A DNA stretch of 64,000 nt from Streptomyces sannanensis (GCF_039536205.1 NZ_BAAAYL010000001.1:682001-746000), one strand, 5' to 3'; positions 36,728 to 45,324 are shown, counted from the stretch's first letter. The notes: a model not told the origin generated them from the letters alone. A program made the numbers and translations.

Positions 36728-37375
36728 ATGACCGGTTCCGCCGAGACCCGTGACGGGCGCAAGCCGCGAAGGAAGCGCATGAACTACGGGGAGGGCCGGG
36801 AGGCCCTGCTCAACGCGGCGGTGCGGGTCGTGGCGCGCGGCGGTCTGCGCGGGCTCACCTACCGGGCGGTGGCGGAAGAGGCGGGCACGACCCACGGCCT
36901 GGTCGTACACCACTTCGGCTCGCGCGACGCTCTGATCGAGGAGGCGCTCACCCACGCCGTGCGCACCAGCGTGAGCGTGAGCGCGGTCGAGCCGGGGACG
37001 GGCAAGGTCGCCGACTTCTCGGCCGGACTCTCCGAGATGGTGACCGCCGATCCCGACATCCAGGCGTTCCAGTACGAGTTGCTGCTGGAGTCCCGGCGCC
37101 GCCCCGAACTGCTGCCGCAGATCCGCGCCCTGTACGACGACTACATCGCCGCCACCGAGCGCGAGCTGTCCCGCATGCTCCCCGAAGGCGCCGGCCGGCC
37201 CCTGACCCGGTTGGTGTTCGCGGCCCTGGACGGCCTCGTGCTGCACCAGCTCGTGTTCGGCGAGCCCGAAGTCACCGACGCCGCTGTCGAGGAGCTGCGG
37301 TCACTGCTGCGGCTGCTCGACGCCGACGGGCACGCCGGCGCGGATCCCGAGATGGACACCGAACCCCGGGACTGA
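36728..37375 (+). CDS. TetR/AcrR-family regulator of the catabolic island
   Basis: Repressor of 215 residues. A basic N-terminal tail (DGRKPRRKR) precedes the helix-turn-helix (GLRGLTYRAVAEEAGTTHGL, then VVHHFGSRDALIEEAL). The ligand domain is helical (FQYELLLESRRRPELLPQIR). ATG 36728. It lies between the amidohydrolase and the permease gene and is one of two candidates, with the MarR protein at 42434, for binding the shared operator. No copy of that operator is seen directly upstream of it. Confidence 0.85.
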   Translation: MTGSAETRDGRKPRRKRMNYGEGREALLNAAVRVVARGGLRGLTYRAVAEEAGTTHGLVVHHFGSRDALIEEALTHAVRTSVSVSAVEPGTGKVADFSAGLSEMVTADPDIQAFQYELLLESRRRPELLPQIRALYDDYIAATERELSRMLPEGAGRPLTRLVFAALDGLVLHQLVFGEPEVTDAAVEELRSLLRLLDADGHAGADPEMDTEPRD

Positions 37376-37592
37376 CCCGCCGCCCTGCCCTTGCCAACCC
37401 GCTGACCTCTTCCGAGGCCCTGGACGTCTTGTGTCCCGGGCCTCGCCCGTTGTCGCCCGCCGCCCGGCGACCCGGTCGAGGCCACCGTCCGGGCTGTCGC
37501 CGCGGTAGCGGCACCGTAAGGAACCGCGCACATCCTGAGAAAGCCCACGCAACCCCTTGCCAAACGGATAGTTCGACCCCAGTATGAGGCAA

Positions 37593-37612
37593 CTCGTTTG
37601 GCCAGAAACGAA
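37593..37612. promoter_or_regulatory. Operator copy C upstream of the permease gene
   Basis: CTCGTTTG (37593-37600), GCCA, GAAACGAA (37605-37612). It lies just downstream of a possible promoter (TTGCCA near 37557 and AGTATG 18 bases later), a position suited to repression. Confidence 0.6.
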
Positions 37613-37639
37613 CCCCTCTTCCCCCGGCAGGTGATCCGA

Positions 37640-39097
37640 GTGGACAGTCCGACGGCGGTCAGATACCAGACCGCGGCCGACGCCTCCACCGCAGGCAAGC
37701 TCAAGCCCGACTCCCTCGGCGTTATGGGCATCCTCTTCTTCGTCCTCTCCGCCCAGGCGCCGCTGACCGGCATCGCGGGCGCCGTCCCCATCGCCGTCGC
37801 CCTCGGCAACGGCCCCGCAGCGCCCTCGGCCTATGTCGCGGCCGGTGTGATCACCCTGCTGTTCTCGGTCGGGTTCGTGGCCATGGGCCGGCACGTCGTG
37901 GACGCAGGCGCGTTCTACACGTACATCGGCAAGGGCCTCGGCCGCCCCCTGGGCACCGGCAGCGCCGGCATCGCCCTGTTCGCGTACTGCGCGATCCAGG
38001 CCGCCATGTACGGCCTGTACGGGGCGACCGTGAGCGGCCTGCTGGCCCAGTACGCGGGGGCAGACGTGCCCTGGTGGGTGTGCGCCGTGGCCACCATGGC
38101 GATCGTCCAGATCCTGGGTGCCTCCGGCATCGAGATGGGTGCCAAGGTCCTGGCGGTCTTCGTCCTGGCCGAGTTCAGCATCCTCAGCGTCTTCGCGCTC
38201 GTCACCCTGTTCAAGGGTGGGGGGCCCGAGGGGCTCGGTTTCTCCGGCAGCTTCTCGCCCGGTGCGGCGGTGAAGGGGGCCCCGGGTGTGGCGCTGATGT
38301 TCGCCGCCGCGTCGATGGTCGGCTTCGAGGCCACAGCCATCTACGGCGAGGAGGCGCGCGAACCCCGCAAGACGGTGCCCAGGGCAACCTACCTGGCCGT
38401 CGCCTTCGTGACCGGCTTCTTCGCCTTCGCCTCCTGGATGCTGGTCTCCTCGTACGGGGCCTCGAAGGCGACAGCGGCCGCGGGCAACGCGCTGGCGAGC
38501 GGCGACTCGACGAGCTTCGTCTTCGCCCCGATCGCCGCGCAGTTGGGAGCCTGGGTCAATGACGTCCTGCCCGTCCTGCTGGCCACTTCCCTGTTCGCCG
38601 GCATTCTGGCCTTCCACAACTCCGCAAACCGCTACCTGTTCTCCCTCAGCCGCGACGGGCTCCTGCCCCGCAGGCTGTCGTCGATCAACCGGCGGCACTC
38701 GCCCGGGGTGGCCGGCTGGGTCCAGACGGCGATCGCGGGCCTGCTGGTCGCACCCTTCGCACTGGCCGGCAAGGACCCGGTGCTGACCCTGTTCTCCTGG
38801 GGCAGCGGTGTGGCCGTGCTGGGGATCATGCTGCTGTACTTCCTGACCTCGGTCTCCGTGGTCGCCTTCTTCCGCCGGGAACACCTGGACACCCGGCCCT
38901 GGAACACCCTGATCGCCCCTGTCCTGGGCGCCGTCGGCATCGCCTGCGCGATCTGGCTGATCGTCCGGAACTTCCCCACCCTCATCGGCGGCGACATGAC
39001 CACCGCAGTCTGGCTCGGGATGACCGTCCCGGTGGTGCTGGTCCTGGGGGTCTGCGCCGACCGGCTGACCCGCGGCAGGGCACCCGCCGACGGCTGA
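37640..39097 (+). CDS. APC-family amino acid/amine permease
   Basis: Inner-membrane transporter of about 485 residues with 12 or more hydrophobic segments. SLGVMGILFFVLSAQAPLTG opens the first helix with the unwound GxG-type substrate site, FEATAIYGEEAREPRKTVPR is the conserved loop after helix 6, and FHNSANRYLFSLSRDGLLP is the helix-8 signature. GTG 37640 is preferred because AGGTGA precedes it. A TTG at 37598 would lie inside the operator. Related permeases import putrescine, other amines or amino acids, which fits the gamma-glutamyl ligase and hydrolase of this island. Confidence 0.83.
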   Translation: MDSPTAVRYQTAADASTAGKLKPDSLGVMGILFFVLSAQAPLTGIAGAVPIAVALGNGPAAPSAYVAAGVITLLFSVGFVAMGRHVVDAGAFYTYIGKGLGRPLGTGSAGIALFAYCAIQAAMYGLYGATVSGLLAQYAGADVPWWVCAVATMAIVQILGASGIEMGAKVLAVFVLAEFSILSVFALVTLFKGGGPEGLGFSGSFSPGAAVKGAPGVALMFAAASMVGFEATAIYGEEAREPRKTVPRATYLAVAFVTGFFAFASWMLVSSYGASKATAAAGNALASGDSTSFVFAPIAAQLGAWVNDVLPVLLATSLFAGILAFHNSANRYLFSLSRDGLLPRRLSSINRRHSPGVAGWVQTAIAGLLVAPFALAGKDPVLTLFSWGSGVAVLGIMLLYFLTSVSVVAFFRREHLDTRPWNTLIAPVLGAVGIACAIWLIVRNFPTLIGGDMTTAVWLGMTVPVVLVLGVCADRLTRGRAPADG

Positions 39098-39107
39098 CAT
39101 GCGTCAT

Positions 39108-39137
39108 CCGGTGCGGTCCCGTCCCGGCCCGCACCGG
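39108..39137. terminator. Weak hairpin between convergent permease and amidotransferase genes
   Basis: A 9-bp stem (39108-39116 with 39129-39137) and a 12-nt loop lie in the 72-bp gap between two stop codons. Confidence 0.4.
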
Positions 39138-39169
39138 GCGTCGACCGCGCAAGCGCCGGGCGCGGTCTG

Positions 39170-39886
39170 TCAGCGGCCTCCGGCCGGGTACGCCACCCGG
39201 TCGAGGAAGCCGTCCACCAGGCGGCGGGCGTTCTCGCGCGCCGTCGCTTCCATGGCGCGGCTGTGCGCGAGCAGCTCGTCGGGGTCGACGCCGTGCTGTG
39301 CGCACTGCTTGCGTCCGTCGAGGTCGAGATACGCGCGGATCACCGCCGTGGTGATCTCCGGGTGGAACTGCACCCCAAGGGCGCGGCCGGCGCGGAACGC
39401 CTGCGCGCATGTTGCGTTGCGGGCCAGCTCCACGGCCCCGGGTGGCAGGACACAGCGGTCGTAGTGCCACTGCATCCACGGGCCGGACGGCACCAGGGAG
39501 GGGTCGTCGGTGTCGACCTCGACCCAGCCGATCTCGGGGCGCGGGGCCGCCTCGACCGAGCCGCCGAGCGCAGTGGCCAGGGCCTGGGCGCCGAAGCAGA
39601 CGCCGAGCACCGGGACGCCGAGGTGGTGGGCCTTGCGCAGCAGCGCGAGCTCACCGCCGATCCAGGTACCGACGGCCGTCGCGTCGTACACCGACCAGGG
39701 AGCGCCGAGCGACACGACCAGATCCCAGCCGTCGGCGTCGGGGAAGGTGAAGGGAACGTCCGGCGTGCGGTGCTGGTGTTCGGGCACGACCGTCACGGTC
39801 GTGAGGTCGTACCCGCGCTCGGTGAGCCGGGCCCCGACCAGCCCGGGCTCCGTGAAGTGGTCGTGCTGGACGATGAGTGCGCGCAC
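39170..39886 (-). CDS. Class I glutamine amidotransferase-like protein
   Basis: Stand-alone GATase1-fold protein of 238 residues. The nucleophile cysteine is in LGVCFGAQALATALGG, and the His-Glu pair is in GVQFHPEITTAV. ATG 39886. Such proteins act as gamma-glutamyl or amide hydrolases or as amidotransferases for a partner ligase. Divergent from the aldehyde dehydrogenase at 40014, with operator copy D in the 127-bp gap between them, it is probably part of the same regulon. A GATase-like partner for a glutamine synthetase-like ligase is also known from aniline catabolism, which makes the pairing with the ligase at 27426 suggestive. Confidence 0.8.
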   Translation of the reverse strand: MRALIVQHDHFTEPGLVGARLTERGYDLTTVTVVPEHQHRTPDVPFTFPDADGWDLVVSLGAPWSVYDATAVGTWIGGELALLRKAHHLGVPVLGVCFGAQALATALGGSVEAAPRPEIGWVEVDTDDPSLVPSGPWMQWHYDRCVLPPGAVELARNATCAQAFRAGRALGVQFHPEITTAVIRAYLDLDGRKQCAQHGVDPDELLAHSRAMEATARENARRLVDGFLDRVAYPAGGR

Positions 39887-39975
39887 GCCTGCTGCTCCTT
39901 TCGCGGATCCGGCGAATCCACCGGACCGATGTCACGAGTCCTCGGAGCCCTTGTGGTGACTCCCCGGCCGATCAT

Positions 39976-39995
39976 ATCGTTTGACATCAAATGTT
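39976..39995. promoter_or_regulatory. Operator copy D between amidotransferase and aldehyde dehydrogenase genes
   Basis: ATCGTTTG (39976-39983), ACAT, CAAATGTT (39988-39995). It is 19 bases upstream of the dehydrogenase start. Confidence 0.6.
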
Positions 39996-40013
39996 CTCTC
40001 TCGGAGGTCCCGC

Positions 40014-41504
40014 ATGCTGGATGTCACCCACGACGAGTGGCTGCGCCGCGCCAAGGCGCTGGAGGTGTCCGGCGCCCATCACATCGACGGCGCAGACGAA
40101 CCCGGCTCAGGAGCGAGCTACGCCGCCGTCTCCCCCCGTGACGGCCAGGTTCTGGCCCAGGTGGCGGACGGGTGCGCCGCCGAGGTGGACGCGGCCGTGG
40201 CCGCCGCCCGGCGGGCGTTCGACTCCGGGCCATGGCCGCGCCTGGCCCCCGCCGAACGCGGCGGGGTACTGGTGCGGATCGCCGAACTGCTCGAGGAGCG
40301 GCGCGAGGAACTGGCGCTCGCCGTCAGCCTGGAGATGGGCAAGCCCATCACCGACGCCTACGGGATCGAGCTGCGCGCCGTCATCAACACCTTCCGCTGG
40401 TACGGCCAGCTGGCCGACAAACTCACCGACGAGTCGCCGCGCAGCGCCCCCGACACCCTCGCCCTCGTCACCCGGGAACCCGCCGGGGTCGTCGGCGCGG
40501 TCGTGCCCTGGAACTTCCCTCTGACGCTGGCCGGCTGGAAGGTCGCCCCGGCACTCGCGGCCGGCTGCACCGTCGTACTGAAGCCGTCGGAGAACTCGCC
40601 GCTGTCCGCCCTGCTGCTCGGGCGCATCGCGACCGAGGCCGGACTCCCACCCGGCGTGCTCAACGTCGTCAACGGCGACGGTCCGACAGCCGGGCAGGCC
40701 CTTGGCCTGCACCCCGACGTCGACGTCCTGGCCTTCACCGGCTCCACCGCCGTCGGCCGCCACTTCCTGCGCTACGCCGCAGATTCCAACCTCAAGCGCG
40801 TCCGGCTCGAACTGGGCGGCAAATCACCCAACATCATCCTCCCCGACGCCCCCGACCTGGAGCAGGCCGCCGCCACCGCGGCCTGGGGCATCTTCTTCAA
40901 CCAGGGCGAGATGTGCACCGCCCCCTCCCGGCTCCTCGTGCACTCCTCGATCGCCGAGCAGGTCACCGAGGCCGTGGTGCGCAGGGCGCGGGAGCTGCGG
41001 GTCGGTGACCCGCTCGACCCCGCCACGGAGATGGGCGCGCTGGTCGGCGAGGGCCATCTGGAGCGCGTCCAGGACCACATCGGCGCGGGTCTGGCCGAGG
41101 GGGCGCGGTTGCGCACGGGCGGCTCCCGCACGCTGGAGTCCACGGGCGGCTCGTACCTGCAACCGACCGTCTTCGACGAGGTGGCCCCCGGGATGCGCCT
41201 GGCCCGCGAGGAGATCTTCGGCCCCGTCCTGTCCGTCCTCACCTTCGACGATCTGGAGGAGGCGGTACGGCTGGCCAACGCCACCGAGTACGGCCTCGCC
41301 GCCGCCCTGTGGACCTCCGATCTGTCCACCGCCCACCGGGTCTCCCGCGCCCTGAAGGCGGGCACGGTCTGGGTCAACTGCTACGAGGAGGGCGACCTCA
41401 CCGTCCCCTTCGGCGGCATGAAGCAGTCCGGCAACGGCCGCGACAAGTCCGCCCACGCCATCGAGAAGTACACCGAACTCAAGACCACCTGGATCCAACT
41501 GTGA
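40014..41504 (+). CDS. Aldehyde dehydrogenase, PuuC-like
   Basis: NAD(P)-dependent dehydrogenase of 496 residues. The catalytic cysteine is in FNQGEMCTAPSRL, the glutamate in VRLELGGKSPN, and FTGSTAVGRHFL binds cofactor. ATG 40014 with GGAGGT (40003-40008); the longer reading from TTG 39981 would begin inside the operator. It overlaps the downstream hydrolase by four bases (GTGA). This tight pairing with a PuuD-like hydrolase suggests oxidation of a gamma-glutamyl-amino aldehyde to the acid, as PuuC does. The specific aldehyde is not known. Confidence 0.85.
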   Translation: MLDVTHDEWLRRAKALEVSGAHHIDGADEPGSGASYAAVSPRDGQVLAQVADGCAAEVDAAVAAARRAFDSGPWPRLAPAERGGVLVRIAELLEERREELALAVSLEMGKPITDAYGIELRAVINTFRWYGQLADKLTDESPRSAPDTLALVTREPAGVVGAVVPWNFPLTLAGWKVAPALAAGCTVVLKPSENSPLSALLLGRIATEAGLPPGVLNVVNGDGPTAGQALGLHPDVDVLAFTGSTAVGRHFLRYAADSNLKRVRLELGGKSPNIILPDAPDLEQAAATAAWGIFFNQGEMCTAPSRLLVHSSIAEQVTEAVVRRARELRVGDPLDPATEMGALVGEGHLERVQDHIGAGLAEGARLRTGGSRTLESTGGSYLQPTVFDEVAPGMRLAREEIFGPVLSVLTFDDLEEAVRLANATEYGLAAALWTSDLSTAHRVSRALKAGTVWVNCYEEGDLTVPFGGMKQSGNGRDKSAHAIEKYTELKTTWIQL

Positions 41505-42223
41505 CCCGTTCCTCTTCGCGCCCTCTCATCGCGATCCCCGCCCGCTTCTCCGCCACCACCTCCGCCCTGCGCTACGCCGCCGAGGTCAACGCCCGCGCCC
41601 TCGTCGAGGCCGTGTGGCGGGCCGGCGGCGAACCGGCCACCATCCACCCGGCCGACCCCGCCGAGACCGACATCGGCGCCCGGCTGGCCCGCTTCGACGG
41701 CATCCTGCTGCCCGGCGGCGGCGACCTGGCCCCGCACCGCTACGGCGCCACCGACACCCACGACAGCGTCTACGACGTCGACGAACTCCAGGACGCCTTC
41801 GACATCGAGGCCGCCCGCCAGGCACTCGACCTGGGGCTACCCCTGCTGGCGATCTGCCGCGGCCTGCAGGTCGTCAACGTCGCCCTCGGCGGCACCCTGG
41901 AGCAGGACATGGGCGGCCCGGAGCGCGAGCACCGCCACGTCGTGCACCCGGTGACCATCCGGCGCGGCACGCTTCTCGAACAGGCCACCGGCGCCGAGAA
42001 GGCGGAGGCTTCCTGCTACCACCACCAACGCGTCGACCGCCTCGGCACCGGACTCACGGTCACCGCACAGGCCGCCGACGAGACCGTGGAAGGGCTCGAA
42101 CTCCCTGGCATCCACGGCTGGTTCACCGCCGTCCAGTGGCACCCCGAGGACACCGCCCACGAAGACCCCGCCCACCAGGGGCTCTTCGACGCCCTCGTCC
42201 GGGCCGCCCGCGACCGACGCTGA
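41501..42223 (+). CDS. Gamma-glutamyl-gamma-aminobutyrate hydrolase family protein (PuuD-like)
   Basis: Class I GATase-fold hydrolase of 240 residues (peptidase C26 type). The nucleophile cysteine is in LLAICRGLQVVNVALGGTL, the His-Glu pair in AVQWHPEDTAHED, and GILLPGGGDLAPHRYG is the family oxyanion region. GTG 41501 overlaps the TGA of the dehydrogenase. It would cleave the gamma-glutamyl amide to free glutamate and the product acid, completing the cycle begun by the ligase at 27426. Confidence 0.87.
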   Translation: MTRSSSRPLIAIPARFSATTSALRYAAEVNARALVEAVWRAGGEPATIHPADPAETDIGARLARFDGILLPGGGDLAPHRYGATDTHDSVYDVDELQDAFDIEAARQALDLGLPLLAICRGLQVVNVALGGTLEQDMGGPEREHRHVVHPVTIRRGTLLEQATGAEKAEASCYHHQRVDRLGTGLTVTAQAADETVEGLELPGIHGWFTAVQWHPEDTAHEDPAHQGLFDALVRAARDRR

Positions 42224-42433
42224 CACCGCCACGGCACTCTTCAGCCGCAGACAGCAGGCGCCCCGCCTCGCCCCGGAACTGGACGACACCGCGCTCGGCC
42301 GGGTCCTCAAGGGCGTCGCCTCAGCCGCAGGTGGAGCCCCTGTTCGACCAGGCCCTGGGCCACTGGCTGCGGCCCGGCCACCCACGCCATGCCGCCAACG
42401 TCCGCCGACCTGGGCCTGGGCGGGCCTGCCCTA

Positions 42434-43006
42434 TCAGGCCTTCGGCCGCCGGCCACTGCGCCGCGGTGCCGGCTCCGCGCCGTCGAGCAGGGCGAGACGG
42501 CGCTCCTGCCCGTTTTCCTCGACCTGGAGCACGACCTGCCGCAGCCCCTCGGCGACGCTCGCGCACTCCGCGTCGCTGAGCCGCGTGCTGACGAACGCCT
42601 CCTCCTGGTTGAACGCCGGGAACAACCGCCGCATCAGTGCCTCACCCTCCTCGGTGAGGCTGAGCAGCACCAGTCGGCCGTCGGCCGGATGGCCGGTCCG
42701 CCTGAGGAGCCCGCGTCCCTCCAGGGTGCGCGAGACCCCGGTGAGCGTCCCCTTGGAAATCCCGGCCTCCTCCGCGACGTGCCGGGTCTCCGACTCACCC
42801 CAGACCCAGACCACCCAGAGCACGACGAACGCCGTCCACGTCAGGTCGGCACCGCGCAGCACGGAGTTCTCCAGGTGCTGCCGCACGGCCGAGGCGGCGC
42901 GGTAGATGTTGGAAACGAGGGCCATCTGCTCACTGCGCAGGGGTATGCCACCGAGCTTGGCAGCGGCAAGCTTCTCGGCTTCGGCGATGGATCGGTGGCC
43001 GGGCAT
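42434..43006 (-). CDS. MarR-family regulator
   Basis: Winged-helix regulator of 190 residues. Dimerisation helices flank the DNA-binding core: HVAEEAGISKGTLTGVSRTL is the recognition helix and LLRRTGHPADGRLVLLSLTE is the wing with its conserved DGR. ATG 43006 with AAGGAG (43013-43018) upstream. A degenerate operator copy (43049-43068) lies 43 bases before the start, suggesting autoregulation. HpaR of the enterobacterial homoprotocatechuate operon is also a MarR protein. That makes this the leading candidate for controlling the island, although the assignment is by analogy. Confidence 0.85.
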   Translation of the reverse strand: MPGHRSIAEAEKLAAAKLGGIPLRSEQMALVSNIYRAASAVRQHLENSVLRGADLTWTAFVVLWVVWVWGESETRHVAEEAGISKGTLTGVSRTLEGRGLLRRTGHPADGRLVLLSLTEEGEALMRRLFPAFNQEEAFVSTRLSDAECASVAEGLRQVVLQVEENGQERRLALLDGAEPAPRRSGRRPKA

Positions 43007-43048
43007 GGCACACTCCTTCGGCGCGGGGCGATACGACGGTTCGCGGAT

Positions 43049-43068
43049 GTCGTTCGGACTCAAATTGT
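43049..43068. promoter_or_regulatory. Operator copy E (degenerate) upstream of the MarR gene
   Basis: GTCGTTCG (43049-43056), GACT, CAAATTGT (43061-43068). It matches TCGTTTGACATCAAAT of copy D at 12 of 16 positions. The palindrome is weak. On the minus strand a TACAAT (43064-43069) next to it could be the -10 box. Confidence 0.4.
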
Positions 43069-43185
43069 ACGAAGTACCCGGAGGCCGGAGCGCCGCTTGC
43101 TCCCCCGGACGTGGGCAGACGGCTCCTCCGACAGGACGTGCCGCTCGAGGTGGACGCAGTGGCCGGTGGCGTTCTGCCCCCACCC

Positions 43186-43863
43186 TTAGGGCAGCTGCCA
43201 GTCAACCGGTTGTGCGCCCTGCCGGACCAGTAGCTCATTCGCACGGCTGAAGGGCCGGGAACCGAAGAAGCCACGGTCGGCCGACATGGGCGAAGGATGC
43301 GCTGATTCGATCGCCGGCAGGTTCCCAAGGAGGGGGCGCGCGTTTCGGGCGTCACGGCCCCACAGGATCGACACGAGTGGCTTGCCACGCGCGGCGAGCG
43401 CTCGGATGGCCTGCTCGGTCACTTCCTCCCAGCCCTTGCCACGATGTGCACCGGGCTTGCGGGGCGCCGTGGTCAACGCCCTGTTAAGAAGGAGGACACC
43501 CTGCTGCGTCCAGGGCGTGAGATCACCGTTCGAGGGCCGGGGCAGGCCGAGGTCCGACTGCAACTCCCGGAAGATGTTCTCCAGGCTCCCCGGCAACGAA
43601 CGCACATCGGGCGCGACGGCAAAACTGTGCCCGATGGCCATCCCTGGGGTCGGGTAGGGATCCTGCCCCACTATCAGCACCCTCACCTCATCGAAAGGCT
43701 GCTCAAAAGCACGCAGAACATGCTGCCCTGCCGGCAGATAAGTCCTCCCCGCCGCAATCTCCGTGCGCAGGAAGTCACCCATCGCCGCGACACGCCCTGC
43801 CACAGGCGCCAGCGCCTCAGCCCACCCGGGCTCTACAAGTTCACTCAACGGTCGTGCTGCCAC
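43186..43863 (-). CDS. ung: Uracil-DNA glycosylase
   Basis: Base-excision repair enzyme of 225 residues, family 1. The catalytic aspartate is in [20 protein letters not shown], the uracil-binding asparagine in [11 protein letters not shown], and the leucine-loop histidine in [13 protein letters not shown]. The start is GTG 43863. A truncated inverted copy of its first 69 codons lies at 25532-25738 at the other edge of the catabolic island. The enzyme removes uracil from DNA in the cytoplasm. Many Streptomyces carry more than one such gene. Confidence 0.93.
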   Translation of the reverse strand: MAARPLSELVEPGWAEALAPVAGRVAAMGDFLRTEIAAGRTYLPAGQHVLRAFEQPFDEVRVLIVGQDPYPTPGMAIGHSFAVAPDVRSLPGSLENIFRELQSDLGLPRPSNGDLTPWTQQGVLLLNRALTTAPRKPGAHRGKGWEEVTEQAIRALAARGKPLVSILWGRDARNARPLLGNLPAIESAHPSPMSADRGFFGSRPFSRANELLVRQGAQPVDWQLP

Positions 43864-43992
43864 AGCCCGTCACCCTATCGGCCCACACAACATCCACAAC
43901 TCAACGCCTGTACAGCAGCGCCTTCGTCGTCCGCGCCCACAACAACCCAATCCGATGCGACGGTCCCCAATGAACACGCCTCACGCTAGGCT

Positions 43993-44169
43993 TCACCCCG
44001 TTGTCACTCCTTCTTCTTCCTGGAGCCGGTCCATGAGGTCGCGTAGGCGTTCGCCCGAGAGCAGCGGTTCGCGTTGCTTCCAGTGATCAAGCCACTCGGC
44101 TTCCGTTATCGGCACCTGCCGGCACGGCAGGGGGCGCAGCCGGTCGACTGGCGGCTTCCGTGACAACAT
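43993..44169 (-). CDS. Small hypothetical protein, 58 residues
   Basis: The frame from ATG 44169 ends in ITEAEWLDHWKQREPLLSGE and RLRDLMDRLQEEEGVTTG. This looks like a small soluble alpha-helical protein of a kind common in Streptomyces. No strong ribosome-binding site is seen. It lies upstream of the glycosylase gene on the same strand and 67 bases from the divergent kinase gene. No family is recognised. Confidence 0.45.
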   Translation of the reverse strand: MLSRKPPVDRLRPLPCRQVPITEAEWLDHWKQREPLLSGERLRDLMDRLQEEEGVTTG

Positions 44170-44236
44170 CCCGGTGGCCGTGCCGGCCGCCCGGGGCGCG
44201 CCTGCTCCGCGGCGGCGGGGCCGGGAAGGGCAGCGT

Positions 44237-45217
44237 ATGAGCGGCACCGCCTGGGTGCTCGGTGTGGACTCCGGCGGGTCCGGGCTGCGTATCGGGCTGG
44301 CGGATGCCGAGTCGGGAACGCCGGCCGGGACGGTGGTGGCCAAGGAGCCGGTGCGGACCGGGGCCGAGGGGATCGACGCCGGGCACCTGCTGGAGCAGCT
44401 GCTGCCCGCGGCCGAGGAGTTGCTCGGCCGTGCGGGTGGGGTCCGGCCCGTCGCGGTCGCGATCGGCGCCGCCGGGATGGCGACGCTCGGCGACCAGTTG
44501 CGGGCCGCGCTGCCCGGGGCCCTGGAGTCCGCGCTGGGCGTACGACGGCTGGCGCTGGCCGCCGACGCCGTGACGGCGTACGCGGGGGCGCTCGGCCAGC
44601 GGCCGGGGGCTGTCGTGGCCGCGGGCACGGGGCTGATCGCGCTCGGCACCGATCTGGACTCCTGGCGGCGAGCGGACGGCTGGGGCCATCTGCTCGGCGA
44701 CTGCGGCGGGGGCTCCTGGATCGGCCGGGCCGGTCTGGAGGCGGCCCTGCGTGCGCACGACGGGCGGCGCGGCGGTTCGGCCGCGCTGCTGGCACGGGTG
44801 GAGGCGGTGTTCGGGCCTGCGTCCGGGCTGCCCGGGCTGCTCTATCCGCGCACCGACAGGCCCGCTTTTCTGGCCTCGTTCGCCCCGGAGGTCGCCCGCT
44901 GTTCCGGCGGCGATCCGGTCGCTGCGGGCATCCTTCGGGAGGCGGCGAGGCATGTCGCGGAGGCCGCTGCCTCCGTGTGCCCGCAAGCCTCGGGATGCGA
45001 AGTCGCACTCACCGGTGGCCTGTTCAAGATGGGCGACCCGCTGCTCGTACCGCTGCGCGGTGAGCTCGCGGCACAACTCCCGCACGCCCGGCCGGTCTCC
45101 GCGGCGGGTGATCCGCTCTCCGGGTCACTGCTGATCGCTTCGGCGCTCGCCGGGGGCGGTCTGCGGCTGCCGCACGATCCCTTGATGCTGTACGTCCCGG
45201 GAGAGTCGGGCAGTTGA
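44237..45217 (+). CDS. BadF/BadG/BcrA-type ATPase, N-acetylglucosamine kinase-like
   Basis: ASKHA-fold phosphotransferase of 326 residues. The phosphate-1 motif is VLGVDSGGSGLRIGLADAES, GDCGGGSWIGRAGLEAAL resembles the sugar-kinase segment, and VVAAGTGLIALG and EVALTGGLFKMGDPL complete the nucleotide site. It most probably phosphorylates an amino sugar such as N-acetylglucosamine in the cytoplasm, although the superfamily also contains dehydratase activators. ATG 44237 with GGGAAGGG upstream. It appears to be a single gene. Confidence 0.8.
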   Translation: MSGTAWVLGVDSGGSGLRIGLADAESGTPAGTVVAKEPVRTGAEGIDAGHLLEQLLPAAEELLGRAGGVRPVAVAIGAAGMATLGDQLRAALPGALESALGVRRLALAADAVTAYAGALGQRPGAVVAAGTGLIALGTDLDSWRRADGWGHLLGDCGGGSWIGRAGLEAALRAHDGRRGGSAALLARVEAVFGPASGLPGLLYPRTDRPAFLASFAPEVARCSGGDPVAAGILREAARHVAEAAASVCPQASGCEVALTGGLFKMGDPLLVPLRGELAAQLPHARPVSAAGDPLSGSLLIASALAGGGLRLPHDPLMLYVPGESGS

Positions 45218-45324
45218 CACGAAAGGTCTCCCCTGGCCCACTCTCCGGATAAATACGGACAGAGGCCGCACGAACGCCCCCTCCCCGAACGTGTCGGCAT
45301 CCGAAACAAGTAGCATGCGGCGCC

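Noticed and set aside
37598..37639. Longer N terminus of the permease from TTG 37598
   Set aside because: The TTG lies inside operator copy C and has no ribosome-binding site; GTG 37640 with AGGTGA is better.
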